Assembly: GCA_965243245.1 (NCBI GenBank)
Contig: OZ251536.1
Span: 620,001-684,000, forward strand
DNA from: JAYQKL01 sp965243245
Lineage (GTDB): Bacteria > Pseudomonadota > Alphaproteobacteria > RS24
Length of the DNA: 64,000 nt
Direction of reading: 5' to 3'
Position 1 is the stretch's first letter. Every line of letters begins with the position of its first letter. Below are positions 25,370 to 34,487 of the stretch, one piece after another. The position numbers and the translations under genes were made by a program. The notes under the pieces were generated by a model. It saw nothing but the letters and a program-made list of their open reading frames with translations. It did not search any database and was not told where the DNA came from.

Positions 25370-26353
25370 ATGCAAACCAGAATTTTAAAAATCTTTGCTG
25401 AATCGCTTCCCTTAAAAGAGACATTCTCTATTTCTCGAGGGCCAAAGCAATCTGCTGATGTGGTGATGGTTGAGATTCATCAAAATGGCCTCACCGGATG
25501 CGCCGAAGCAGTGCCTTATACGCGCTATGGCGAGACCATCGAGACCGTCACCGCAAGTATTGAACAAGTGAAGCCCGCCATTGAGCGCGCCATGCACCGC
25601 GATGAGTTGCAACAGGCTTTATTACCGGGTGCGGCGCGCAATGCGCTCGACTGTGCTTTGTGGGACTTAGAAGCAAAACGCGAAAACAAACCTCTCTGGG
25701 AGATTGCTGGGCTACCACAACCAGAAGCTTTGCCAACGGCATATACGATTTCATTGGATAGCCCTGCAATGATGGCGCGTAAAGCCAAGCAATTTACATC
25801 TTATTCTTTGTTAAAGCTAAAGCTTGGCGGCGCGGATGGGTTTGCCGCAGACCTTGGGCGGCTCGCGGCGGTAAGGCAAGCCAGACCAGATGCGCAATTA
25901 CTGATTGACGTTAATGAAGGTTGGCACGCAAGGGATTTACTTGCCCATGTTGAGCAATTGCGCGAATTTGACCTAAGCTTGATTGAACAGCCCTTGCCAG
26001 AAAAAGACGATGCGGTTCTGGCTCAAATTGACTTACCCTTTTGCGCTGATGAAAGCATTCATGACTGCAACGGATTGATGAACCTTAAAGGCAAATATCA
26101 ATGGGTCAATATTAAGCTGGATAAAACCGGCGGGCTCTCAGAGGCGATGAAGCTCGTCGATTTAAGCAAAAAGCACGAGTTTAAACTTATGATCGGGTGC
26201 ATGGTCTCCAGCTCATTGGCGATTATGCCGGCTTATTTTTTAGCCCAGAAATGCGACCTAGTAGATTTAGACGGCCCGCTTTTTTTAGTAAAAGACAGAC
26301 CGCCCGCCTTATTATATAAAAATGCACAAATTCAGTATCCTCTTGCCGACTGA
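25370..26353 (+). CDS. L-Ala-D/L-Glu (dipeptide) epimerase, enolase superfamily
   Basis: A 327-residue mandelate-racemase/muconate-lactonising enzyme family member. Catalytic lysines sit in the KLKLGG motif (~residue 148) and in NIKLDKTGG; the metal ligands lie in LIDVNEGW, LIEQPLP and FCADES. That combination and length match the YcjG/YkfB subgroup, which epimerises L-Ala-D-Glu during murein peptide recycling. Substrate preference within the subgroup varies, so related dipeptides are possible. The gene stands alone, starting at ATG 25370. Confidence 0.88.
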   Translation: MQTRILKIFAESLPLKETFSISRGPKQSADVVMVEIHQNGLTGCAEAVPYTRYGETIETVTASIEQVKPAIERAMHRDELQQALLPGAARNALDCALWDLEAKRENKPLWEIAGLPQPEALPTAYTISLDSPAMMARKAKQFTSYSLLKLKLGGADGFAADLGRLAAVRQARPDAQLLIDVNEGWHARDLLAHVEQLREFDLSLIEQPLPEKDDAVLAQIDLPFCADESIHDCNGLMNLKGKYQWVNIKLDKTGGLSEAMKLVDLSKKHEFKLMIGCMVSSSLAIMPAYFLAQKCDLVDLDGPLFLVKDRPPALLYKNAQIQYPLAD

Positions 26354-26416
26354 TTCTAAAATATAGTAAGAATTTTAATCTTTGCGCTTAAAGTTTAAAT
26401 ATGCTCTTAGGATGAC

Positions 26417-27739
26417 ATGAATATACTCAATTCTGATAACTCTATCTCTACAAACCTTATAGAAGCTATAAGCGGCGCACGGCCTCTTAAAATTTTGATG
26501 CCGAGCTATCGCAGTCATCCATTTGTTGGCGGACAAGGCATCTATCTTAAACACTTATCAAAAGCATTAGTGGATTTAGGGCATCATGTTGATGTGATTT
26601 CAGGGCCTCCCTATCCTGATTTGGACCCGCGCGTGGGATTAATCCAGCTTCCCTCCTTAGACATGTATGCGCGTAAACATCCAATTTTAAGCTTTGATTG
26701 GAACATTCTTAAAAACCCGCTTAATTTTTATGAGTATCTTATCCATAATAGCGGCGGCTTTCCCGAACCTTATACTTTCGGCGAGCGCCTCGCAAAATAC
26801 ATGCAAAATAAACCAGCCGATTATGACATTGTTCATGATAACCAGACACTTTGTTATGGACTGCTAAAACTTCGTGATATGGGAGTCCCCGTCATTGGCA
26901 ATGTTCATCATCCCATTACTATGGATAAGCGCATCGATATTCAACATGCGCGAAGCCTCAGCATGAAATTGCTCAAAAGACGCTGGTATCGGTTTTTGAA
27001 AATGCAAATTAAAGTCGCGCGACAATTAGACCATATTATCGTGCCATCCGATAACACGAAAAAAGATGTCGTAACGGAATTTGCTCTCAAGCCTGAAAAC
27101 ATTTACCGCATTTATTTGGGCATTGACCATGAGACTTACAAACCAATTGAAAAAATTAAGCGCAAACCAAATCGCTTAATGGTGACCGCTAGCGCAGATG
27201 TTCCCCTTAAAGGGCTTATTTACTTAATCCATGCTTATCATAAATTGCTTGAAAAACACCCCGATCTTGAACTTATTGTGGTGGGCAGTTTGCGCGAAGG
27301 CGCGACAATGGAAGAACTTGATAAGCGCGGGATTCGCGCACGTGTCACCTTTATGTCGGGGCTTAAGTCCAGTGAAATTGCCGCGCTTTACGCCCAAGCA
27401 ACCATTGCCGTCTCACCTTCTGTTTATGAAGGCTTTGGCTTTCCTGCTGGCGAGGCATTAGCATGCGCGCTACCGCTTGTGGCAACCAATGGCGGCTCTT
27501 TACCAGAAATTATTGGAGATGCTGGTATCTGCGTTCCGCATTCCAATCCAGATGCCCTCGCAAAAGCTATCGGCGCATTATTGACAGATGAGAAAAAACG
27601 CCATGCCTTAGCCGCTAAAGCACGCCAGCACATTTTAGATAATTTCACATGGAAACATTGTGCCATAAACAGCCTCGTCCTTTACCGCAAAGCCATAGCA
27701 AACCATCACCAGATAGAATATACCCATGCAGACCATTAA
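26417..27739 (+). CDS. Glycosyltransferase family 4
   Basis: A 440-residue GT-B retaining glycosyltransferase. N-terminal domain: PSYRSHPFVGGQGIYLKHLSKAL. C-terminal donor-binding domain: TASADVPLKGLIYL, ending in the EX7E-type motif SPSVYEGFGFPAGEALACALPLVATNGGSLPE. It is soluble or peripheral and acts at the cytoplasmic face on an unknown lipid or glycan acceptor. It is the first gene of a three-gene run; the next start lies 14 bp inside its 3' end. The neighbours are unrelated to standard O-antigen genes, so this may be a dedicated glycolipid or small-molecule pathway. Confidence 0.9.
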   Translation: MNILNSDNSISTNLIEAISGARPLKILMPSYRSHPFVGGQGIYLKHLSKALVDLGHHVDVISGPPYPDLDPRVGLIQLPSLDMYARKHPILSFDWNILKNPLNFYEYLIHNSGGFPEPYTFGERLAKYMQNKPADYDIVHDNQTLCYGLLKLRDMGVPVIGNVHHPITMDKRIDIQHARSLSMKLLKRRWYRFLKMQIKVARQLDHIIVPSDNTKKDVVTEFALKPENIYRIYLGIDHETYKPIEKIKRKPNRLMVTASADVPLKGLIYLIHAYHKLLEKHPDLELIVVGSLREGATMEELDKRGIRARVTFMSGLKSSEIAALYAQATIAVSPSVYEGFGFPAGEALACALPLVATNGGSLPEIIGDAGICVPHSNPDALAKAIGALLTDEKKRHALAAKARQHILDNFTWKHCAINSLVLYRKAIANHHQIEYTHADH

Positions 27740-28439
27740 GCTGGCGCATTTAAAAGTTTTGCCAAAACATCGGCTACTTGATCTAGGATGCGGTCAAGGG
27801 AGACATTGTCATGCCGCCTATTATGAAACAGCGTGCCATGTTATTGGGCTAGACCTTGGCTATGACGATATATGCAAAACCCGTAATGGTTTTGAAGCCC
27901 TCCCCGTGATAGCCCCCAAACCAACCCAGCACTTTAATTTAATGGTCGCCAATGCGCTCACGCTCCCTTTTGCCGATAACAGCATGAACCGCCTCATTTG
28001 CTCAGAAGTTTTAGAGCATATTCCTGATTATATGAGGGTGATCGATGAAATTGAACGCGTGACCACGCACGCCGCATTAATTGGTATTTCTGTGCCGCGT
28101 GCATGGACGGAAAAAATATGCTGGTGGTTATCACAAGACTATCATAGTGAATTAGGCGGTCATATTCGGATCTTTAAAGAACAAGATTTAATCGATGATT
28201 TTGAAGCGCGCGGATTTAAATTATATAAAAAACATTATGCGCACGCATTACATACCCCCTATTGGTGGTTACGATGTGTTTTTGGTATCAAAAAAGAGCT
28301 TAATTTCATCACCCGTGCTTGGCACGCTCTGCTTGTTTATGAATTGCTGAAAAACCCATTATGGCTGAAAGGCATTGCTAAATTAATCGATCGGGTGATG
28401 GGTAAAAGTGTTGTGTTTTATTTCAAAAAATCCGCATGA
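27726..28439 (+). CDS. Class I SAM-dependent methyltransferase
   Basis: A 237-residue Methyltransf_11-type enzyme. SAM-binding motif I is LLDLGCGQGRHCHAA, followed by VIGLDLGYDD, LPFADNSMNRLICSEVLEHIPDY and an acceptor-domain C-terminus rich in aromatic residues. The start ATG 27726 overlaps the glycosyltransferase, and the stop overlaps the following gene by 4 bp. The three genes are therefore probably translationally coupled and act on one product. Methyl acceptor unknown. Confidence 0.85.
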   Translation: MQTIKLAHLKVLPKHRLLDLGCGQGRHCHAAYYETACHVIGLDLGYDDICKTRNGFEALPVIAPKPTQHFNLMVANALTLPFADNSMNRLICSEVLEHIPDYMRVIDEIERVTTHAALIGISVPRAWTEKICWWLSQDYHSELGGHIRIFKEQDLIDDFEARGFKLYKKHYAHALHTPYWWLRCVFGIKKELNFITRAWHALLVYELLKNPLWLKGIAKLIDRVMGKSVVFYFKKSA

Positions 28440-29533
28440 CTAATAAACTAACAAATGGATACTTTAACGGTGCGGTGGCAAGGATTCGGGCCTTGCAAAA
28501 AAAAGACGGGGCGATTCCTTGGTATGAGGGCGGCGTGGTTGACCCGTGGAATCATCTAGAATCCGTGATGGGATTGAATTTATGCGGCGAGGCTGAAGCC
28601 GTCATGCTTGGCTTTAATTTTTTATTTAACACCCAACTGCAAGATGGCTCATGGTGGGGGCAATTGGGCAGTGCTGTGCCGATTGATGATGAATTGCAAA
28701 ATTTTTCTGCACGCGGCATGGATACAGGCGAAAAAATCCGCGAGACAAATTTCACAGCCTATATAGCGACAGCAATCTGGCATGATTATCTTTTGCATCA
28801 AAACATCGCGTTCACCACACGCGCATGGCCGATTGTTTGCAAGGCGTTAGATTTTGTTGTGCGCCATCAAACAATGCATGGTGATATTGTCTGGATTTCA
28901 CATTCTGATATAGCCGATACTTCGGCTATTCGTTCAAGCACGCTGGAACAAACAGATGCGTTATTAACTGGCAATAGCTCCATTTTTAAGAGTCTTGCTT
29001 GCGGCTTGAAATTAGCAAAGCTTATGAATGATCCTCAGCCAAGCTGGGAAAAAGCTTATTTTGCTGTGCAAAAAGTTCTGCAAGATAAGTTTGAAAGATT
29101 TAACCGCATCACTAAAACAGACACATTATTTTCTATGGACTGGTATTATCCCTCCCTTAGCGGTGCGCTGACGATTGGGGCGGCATCTGAAAGGCTGATG
29201 GCGCGGTGGGATGTTTTTGTTGTTGAGGGTTTGGGGTGTCGCTGTGTTGCCCATGAGCCTTGGGTCACTGTTGCTGAAACGGCTGAGTTGGTTTTGGCGT
29301 TAAATGCCATTGGCAAGAAGGAAAAGGCGCGCGAAATTTTAGGCTGGCTTGAGCGGCAACGTGATGAAGCGGGGGCATATTGGATTGGCTATGAATATGA
29401 AAGCCAAGTATTTTGGCCCATAGAAAAACCGCCTTGGACGGCCGGTGCGGTTATTCTTGCAACGGACGCGGTAGAAGAGCTATCGCCAGCGCATCGTCTT
29501 TTTGTTTATGACGATATGCTAAAGACGCTTTAG
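28436..29533 (+). CDS. Alpha/alpha-toroid protein (prenyltransferase/terpene-cyclase-like fold)
   Basis: A 365-residue soluble protein with repeated helical units of the prenyltransferase/squalene-oxidase-repeat type: FNFLFNTQLQDGSWWG, LDFVVRHQ, LVLALNAIG and LGWLERQRDEAGAYWIG. No DxDD or other clear terpene-cyclase acid motif is visible, so a carbohydrate-binding or processing (alpha/alpha)6 role is as likely as terpenoid chemistry. ATG 28436 overlaps the methyltransferase stop. Its 3' end overlaps the convergent methyltransferase by 15 bp. Functional assignment is open. Confidence 0.6.
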   Translation: MTNKLTNGYFNGAVARIRALQKKDGAIPWYEGGVVDPWNHLESVMGLNLCGEAEAVMLGFNFLFNTQLQDGSWWGQLGSAVPIDDELQNFSARGMDTGEKIRETNFTAYIATAIWHDYLLHQNIAFTTRAWPIVCKALDFVVRHQTMHGDIVWISHSDIADTSAIRSSTLEQTDALLTGNSSIFKSLACGLKLAKLMNDPQPSWEKAYFAVQKVLQDKFERFNRITKTDTLFSMDWYYPSLSGALTIGAASERLMARWDVFVVEGLGCRCVAHEPWVTVAETAELVLALNAIGKKEKAREILGWLERQRDEAGAYWIGYEYESQVFWPIEKPPWTAGAVILATDAVEELSPAHRLFVYDDMLKTL

Positions 29534-30130
29534 AATGCGTAAGGACTTAACGATTTTAATCTCTTCAAATAAGCCAGATGCCATCGCTAATTTGTATATT
29601 TCATAGGGCGGGCGTCCGCCATCTTTTGGATTAGGAAAAACATCGTGAATCGCAAGAATACCTTGCGGTATGATTTTGCCGCTCCATAAACGATAATCAT
29701 CCATTGCGGCTTTCATCGAATGACCGCCATCAATAAAGACAAAAGCAACGGCTTGTGTAATGAGAGACGCCGCCTGCATAGATGACGTCAAAATGGGCAC
29801 AACCGTGTCTTCAAGCTCAGCGCGGCGCAAAGTATCACGAAAATATGCCAGCGAGGTCATCCCGCCGGTCGCCGCATCGGCTAAATCAGTATCAAAATAC
29901 CCCTCCCCCGGCTGGTTTTCTTCGGACCCATAATGATGGTCAATAGCGATTAATTGCCTTGCCGAAAGCTTGCATGCCGTTCCAAGATAAACTGTAGATT
30001 TGCCGCAATAACTGCCAATTTCAATCACCAAACCCTCATGCGCCAGATTGATTAAAGCGGTGTAAAGTGCTTCGCCTTCTTGGCCATTGAGAAACCCTTT
30101 GACGGTTTCAATATCAAGTGGCAACCGCAT
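29519..30130 (-). CDS. Class I SAM-dependent methyltransferase (Methyltransf_24 type)
   Basis: A 203-residue methyltransferase-fold protein. Motif I is VIEIGSYCGKSTVYLG, followed by IAIDHHYGS and the acidic FVFIDGGHSMKAAMDDYRLW, which is typical of the Methyltransf_24/CmcI-like group. The C-terminal basic tail is short. It is transcribed toward the alpha/alpha-toroid gene and overlaps its end by 15 bp. It directly follows the symporter gene with no spacer, so those two probably form an operon. Substrate unknown. Confidence 0.8.
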   Translation of the reverse strand: MRLPLDIETVKGFLNGQEGEALYTALINLAHEGLVIEIGSYCGKSTVYLGTACKLSARQLIAIDHHYGSEENQPGEGYFDTDLADAATGGMTSLAYFRDTLRRAELEDTVVPILTSSMQAASLITQAVAFVFIDGGHSMKAAMDDYRLWSGKIIPQGILAIHDVFPNPKDGGRPPYEIYKLAMASGLFEEIKIVKSLRILKRL

Positions 30131-31534
30131 TCATACACTCATTTTATCTGTACCAGATAGGCGTTGCTTATTCAATTTGACATGCATTTCATTATGTAGT
30201 TTTTCATCCAGCCTATAGCTGGAGAAGAAAAATGCCGCAATCACATAAGCTATACAAGGCACAATAGCAAACATGATCTTAAAAGTTAGAATCACCAGCG
30301 GCGTTTGGCTAACATTGGCTTCAAAACCAACCCATGCCAGCATATTACCGACCACAATTAATGAAACCCCATTCGCCATTTTCCAAGTGAAATTCCAAGT
30401 CGCAAAATACGCACCTTCCTTGCGCTCGCCCGTGAGCAATTCATCATAATCTATCGTATCACTCATCAAAGAAGGGCCAATAACATGCCCCGCACCATTG
30501 GCAATTCCTGCAAAGAACCCAATCCCCATCAGCAAAATATCATCGCCCTTGCCAAGAAAAAACATCAAGCCATAACAAAAGGCAGAAAGATAAAGCGAAA
30601 AGGCCCACACTGCTTTTTTCCCGACACGGCGGGCCAGCGGCATCCATAGCGGGGTCAAAAAGAACGAGGGAATAAGAAACACTAAAAGAAATTTAGGCGC
30701 AGAAAGAGGTGCTTCAAGAATGTAAGTGGCAATATAGAGTACCAAGATTGAAGTAAAGGCAAAGCCGATATTATCAAAAAAATAGCCAATCAATGGCGGT
30801 CTTGCATGCGGGTTTTTAAAAACATCTCGAATGGCTTTGAAAGGTCTTTTACTACCCTTTAAAGCAAACTCCTCTCGCTCGCGCACCCCATAAGCGCAAA
30901 TAAGCAAAGACAACCCCGCCAATGGCGCGACCCAATAGCCTATTTGTGACGACGTTTGTTGGACTTCCAGCAAGCCAATTTCTTGTGCTTTGAGCAATAA
31001 ATACATACTACCAATACCAATAATATAGCCACCTATCCAACTCGCATGACGCACACCAAAAACCTTATTGCGCTCATGATGGTCATCTGTGAGTTCTGCG
31101 CCCAGCGCCATTTGCGGCACATAAAAAAAGGTTGAAGCCGAAAAAAAGCCGATAATAGCAACCCCAACCCAGATTACCAAGCCCGGCGCACTCAGTCCTT
31201 GCGGAAACACAAAAAGCATCAAGAATGTCAAAGTTGTTGGGAGCGCACTAAGCGCAATCCATGAGCGTCGCCGCCCCAACCAAAATTGTGTGCGATCCGA
31301 CCAATAGCCGATGAGAGGGTCAGAAACAGCATCCCACAACCGTGAAATTCCAAATATCAACCCCATAATCGCCGGAGAAATAAGCAAAATATCCGTTGCA
31401 AATTTCATATAATATAAAGTGACCAAGCAAAACATATACCCATAAGCAATGGCGGGAAGCCCAAAATAAAATAAAGTTACGTTGGATACTTTTGAAATAG
31501 GCTGAGACGGCTGAGACGGCTGAGATTGTTGCAT
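30131..31534 (-). CDS. GPH-family (MelB-like) cation:sugar symporter
   Basis: A 467-residue 12-TM major-facilitator protein of the glycoside-pentoside-hexuronide:cation symporter family. Seen: ISRLWDAVSDPLIGYWSDRT in the TM2-loop region with the family-typical Asp residues, WLGRRRSWI, and a middle cytoplasmic loop. The N-terminus holds a 9-bp DNA repeat encoding Ser-Gln-Pro three times. Given the adjacent glycosyl- and methyltransferase genes it may export or import a glycoside or lipid; MFSD2-like lipid transporters share this family. Confidence 0.85.
   Translation of the reverse strand: MQQSQPSQPSQPISKVSNVTLFYFGLPAIAYGYMFCLVTLYYMKFATDILLISPAIMGLIFGISRLWDAVSDPLIGYWSDRTQFWLGRRRSWIALSALPTTLTFLMLFVFPQGLSAPGLVIWVGVAIIGFFSASTFFYVPQMALGAELTDDHHERNKVFGVRHASWIGGYIIGIGSMYLLLKAQEIGLLEVQQTSSQIGYWVAPLAGLSLLICAYGVREREEFALKGSKRPFKAIRDVFKNPHARPPLIGYFFDNIGFAFTSILVLYIATYILEAPLSAPKFLLVFLIPSFFLTPLWMPLARRVGKKAVWAFSLYLSAFCYGLMFFLGKGDDILLMGIGFFAGIANGAGHVIGPSLMSDTIDYDELLTGERKEGAYFATWNFTWKMANGVSLIVVGNMLAWVGFEANVSQTPLVILTFKIMFAIVPCIAYVIAAFFFSSYRLDEKLHNEMHVKLNKQRLSGTDKMSV
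31500..31526. repeat. 9-bp in-frame tandem repeat (x3) in the symporter N-terminus
   Basis: ggctgagac at 31500-31508 and 31509-31517, and ggctgagat at 31518-31526, encode (Ser-Gln-Pro)3 just after the start codon. Being in frame and terminal it does not disturb the membrane domain. Confidence 0.9.
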
Positions 31535-31694
31535 AGAAATGGACTCCCTGAACCCCTGACTGTAAGCATTCGCCCTGACTTCGCAAGCTGTTTATAAGCA
31601 CATCAACCCCAGAAATCTAACGATTAAGGCTTAACTTTTTGTGCTACAAAGGATAATCTGGGTAAACTCTGGCACGCGTCCATCGGTATCTAAC

Positions 31695-33953
31695 ATGATA
31701 AAATCCAAAGCCAATTATTTGAAATTATCCAGTATTATTCACACGCTGTTTTTACTCATTGGTCTTATTTCAGCTATCAGCGTCAATCTATTAGCTTTGG
31801 TGCTTGGCATTGCGGGGTTAATCGCTTTTGCGCAAATGAGAAAAAATCAAGTGGCGTGGCGTCCACGAGCTACAAATGGCACTGTTGCAGGGTTTATCTT
31901 CGTTTTTTATGTTATACTCTCAACCCTATGGGCGCCAGACAAAGTGATAGCCCTTATTCAATCTATACAATTTTTAGCCATCATAATATCGGCATTATTG
32001 CTGACGCATTACATTGGCTATCTTGATATACCAGATACTAAAAAAATGATACGAGCCATATGTTACGGCTTTTTGGCGGCATTTATTTTGCTTATTCTTG
32101 AAACTATTTATGCCCAACCGATTTATCATTTTTGGCTTAATATGGCGTCTGCTCGTCCATTTGACCCCAATCATCTTGAACGTTCAATTGCCGTTTTTTC
32201 GCTGTTTTTATTCTTTATTATCCCTCGCATAAACCAAAGAACAAATATCATTATCGGTTCAGCACTCATCATGGCTTGGCTAGGTTTTTGCTTTAAATTT
32301 GGCTTTATCACCGAAATAATCGGCATCATTGGCGGATTGTTTTTTCTCGCCCTAACCGTTTTTTTTAAAAAAGCGATTTGGAAAATTATGATTGCTTTGA
32401 TAACTCTTCATACATTGCTGATTGTTCCCGTTTACATGAACGCTCATGAAGGGGGGGTGTTTGAAAAAATCATTCCTTTGAAAATAATGCACGAGGGGGC
32501 ACTTCAAAGCCGTATTCAAAGTTTTTATGCCACCCATCAATTGATTCTTGAAAAGCCTTTATTTGGGCATGGGTTTCAAAGCACGGCCATCATTTTAAAA
32601 ACACCCGCACAAGAAGCTGAAATACCTTATCGTATGTATCCGCAAAATTATATGCTGCAAATCCTTTTTGAAACTGGATATATGGGAGGCTTTTTATTTA
32701 TCGGCTTTATGTATTTCAGCTTGCGACGGCTTGAATTTACTCAGCTACAAACTGAGTATTTTCAGATAGGCTTTATCGCTTGCGCTCTTGCAATGCTCTC
32801 TTTTTCATTCAATATTTGGCAAGCATGGTGGCTTTGTAGCCTTATTTTTATTGCCATCTGCTTCACCCTTGAACGCGGCGAAAAAAACATATCGAACCTC
32901 ACGCCCATAAAAAATAAACGAGATATGCGCATTATGCATGCGATTTTTAGCCACGGCTATCGCGGCTCTGAAAGCGCGCTTGCCTTGATTGCTAATGAGC
33001 AAATTAAAACACATTCGGTAAGTGTCATGGTCAGAGCTGACTGCGAGGCGCGCGGCGGCCCTTCTATTATTGATGCTCTTGACCCGCGCATAAAAATCAT
33101 TCGAGTGCCTAATATATTGCGTATATTTTGTGCTAATTTTCTTATTCTGAAATGGCAACCCGATGTTTTTCATGCCCATTTAGGGCGTGCGGTGAAGCTC
33201 AAGACTTGGCTGAAACCTAATATGTTACGTGTTTCGTCCATGCATATTTTCTCTCCGCGTCACCATATTGGGCAGGATCGCATTATCTGTGTCTCTGACT
33301 GGCAAATGAGAGCTATGCCTGAAAATCTCAAGCTCAAAAGCAGGCTTGTGCGTAACGCATCCCCGCCAAGAGCGCTGATTTCCAAAACCAAAAAAGAGAG
33401 CTTAAGAAAAAAATGGGGTCTTTCTTCGAACACGCATATTGTTGGCTTTGTTGGGGCTATTAACGACACGAAAGGGGCGGATATTGCTATAGACGCTTTT
33501 TGCCAAGCTGATCTTAAAAACGCTCATCTTTTAATGATTGGCGAGGGGGGTATGCGTTCTCACCTGGAAAAACAAACCGCGCAAATCGAAAATATTACGC
33601 TGACGGGCTACTTGAGTAATGCGCGTGATTACATGCAAATCATCGACACTTTGATTTTGCCCTCGAACTGGGCCGAACCTTTTATGCTTTCATTGATTGA
33701 GGCGATGGCGGCAGGATGCTGGGTGATTACGATTAACAAATATGGTCCCGGCGATATTATGCGCGCACAACCCCATGGATCTGTCGTAACGCCAAATGAT
33801 GTTCAAGGTTTTGCCCAAGCCCTAAAACAAGCGCCGGGGCAGATTGGTAAGAGATATAATTATAATTTAAAAAAATATGTGTTTTCAGATCATATTTCAG
33901 CTATCTACAAAATATATGAAGACTCTTTAGACCCGCTCACATATAAAATATAA
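31695..33953 (+). CDS. O-antigen ligase/polymerase-glycosyltransferase fusion
   Basis: A 752-residue protein joining two usually separate functions. Residues ~1-400 form about ten membrane segments of the Wzy/WaaL O-antigen ligase family, with a large periplasmic loop containing GHGFQSTA. From Met411 (MRIMHAIFSHGYRGSE) a soluble GT-B family 4 glycosyltransferase begins, with GFVGAINDTKGADIAIDAF and the donor-site block LPSNWAEPFMLSLIEAMAAGCW. The frame is continuous across the junction. ATG 31695 is taken as start; GTG 31641 is also in frame. An internal start at Met411 (32925) could also give a free glycosyltransferase. The PCu(A)C gene follows by 21 bp. Confidence 0.75.
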   Translation: MIKSKANYLKLSSIIHTLFLLIGLISAISVNLLALVLGIAGLIAFAQMRKNQVAWRPRATNGTVAGFIFVFYVILSTLWAPDKVIALIQSIQFLAIIISALLLTHYIGYLDIPDTKKMIRAICYGFLAAFILLILETIYAQPIYHFWLNMASARPFDPNHLERSIAVFSLFLFFIIPRINQRTNIIIGSALIMAWLGFCFKFGFITEIIGIIGGLFFLALTVFFKKAIWKIMIALITLHTLLIVPVYMNAHEGGVFEKIIPLKIMHEGALQSRIQSFYATHQLILEKPLFGHGFQSTAIILKTPAQEAEIPYRMYPQNYMLQILFETGYMGGFLFIGFMYFSLRRLEFTQLQTEYFQIGFIACALAMLSFSFNIWQAWWLCSLIFIAICFTLERGEKNISNLTPIKNKRDMRIMHAIFSHGYRGSESALALIANEQIKTHSVSVMVRADCEARGGPSIIDALDPRIKIIRVPNILRIFCANFLILKWQPDVFHAHLGRAVKLKTWLKPNMLRVSSMHIFSPRHHIGQDRIICVSDWQMRAMPENLKLKSRLVRNASPPRALISKTKKESLRKKWGLSSNTHIVGFVGAINDTKGADIAIDAFCQADLKNAHLLMIGEGGMRSHLEKQTAQIENITLTGYLSNARDYMQIIDTLILPSNWAEPFMLSLIEAMAAGCWVITINKYGPGDIMRAQPHGSVVTPNDVQGFAQALKQAPGQIGKRYNYNLKKYVFSDHISAIYKIYEDSLDPLTYKI

Positions 33954-33974
33954 ATCCAAATTAATGAGGGAAAA

Positions 33975-34475
33975 ATGAAACTTTTTATCCATAAAAAAAG
34001 CAGCGGCACTTTTCAGATGATGCTGGCTTTATTTTTTATGATCCCCGCTAGTGCTGAGGTGATGATTGCCAATAGCTGGGTCAATGTAACTTTACCCTCG
34101 CGCCCCGCGGCGGGATATTTCAGCTTGGTAAATAACGGGGATAGGGATGTTTTGCTAGCTGCTGAGAGCACCTCATTCGACAAAATTGAAATTCACACGC
34201 ATCTCATAGAGAATAATGTCATGCGTATGCGTAAACTCAACAAGCTTGATATTGGTGCAGATGAAACGGTTGTTTTCAAACCGCACGGGTTGCATTTGAT
34301 GATGTTTTCTCAGCAAAGGACTCTAAATAAAGGGGATATGATAGAGCTGACCTTAACCTTTAAAAACGCTGGTAGGGTTAAGGCATCGCTGATGGTCGGG
34401 CGTCCCGATAAAGAAACCGCCAATTCTATGTCAAAAAATAACCCTCATAGTCATCTTCGCCATAAGGAATATTAA
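33975..34475 (+). CDS. PCu(A)C-type periplasmic copper chaperone
   Basis: A 166-residue exported protein with a signal peptide ending near PASA-EV (residue ~28). The mature part is a DUF461/PCu(A)C cupredoxin-like domain: PAAGYFSLVN, then the copper motif with His in EIHTH, Met-rich NNVMRMRKL, and HLMMF. Family members deliver Cu(I) to the cytochrome oxidase CuA site. Here it precedes znuC and znuB by 12 bp, where a ZnuA solute-binding protein would be expected. A His-containing tail (NPHSHLRHKEY) may add metal binding. Confidence 0.85.
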   Translation: MKLFIHKKSSGTFQMMLALFFMIPASAEVMIANSWVNVTLPSRPAAGYFSLVNNGDRDVLLAAESTSFDKIEIHTHLIENNVMRMRKLNKLDIGADETVVFKPHGLHLMMFSQQRTLNKGDMIELTLTFKNAGRVKASLMVGRPDKETANSMSKNNPHSHLRHKEY

Positions 34476-34487
34476 ATCTGTGCGCCT

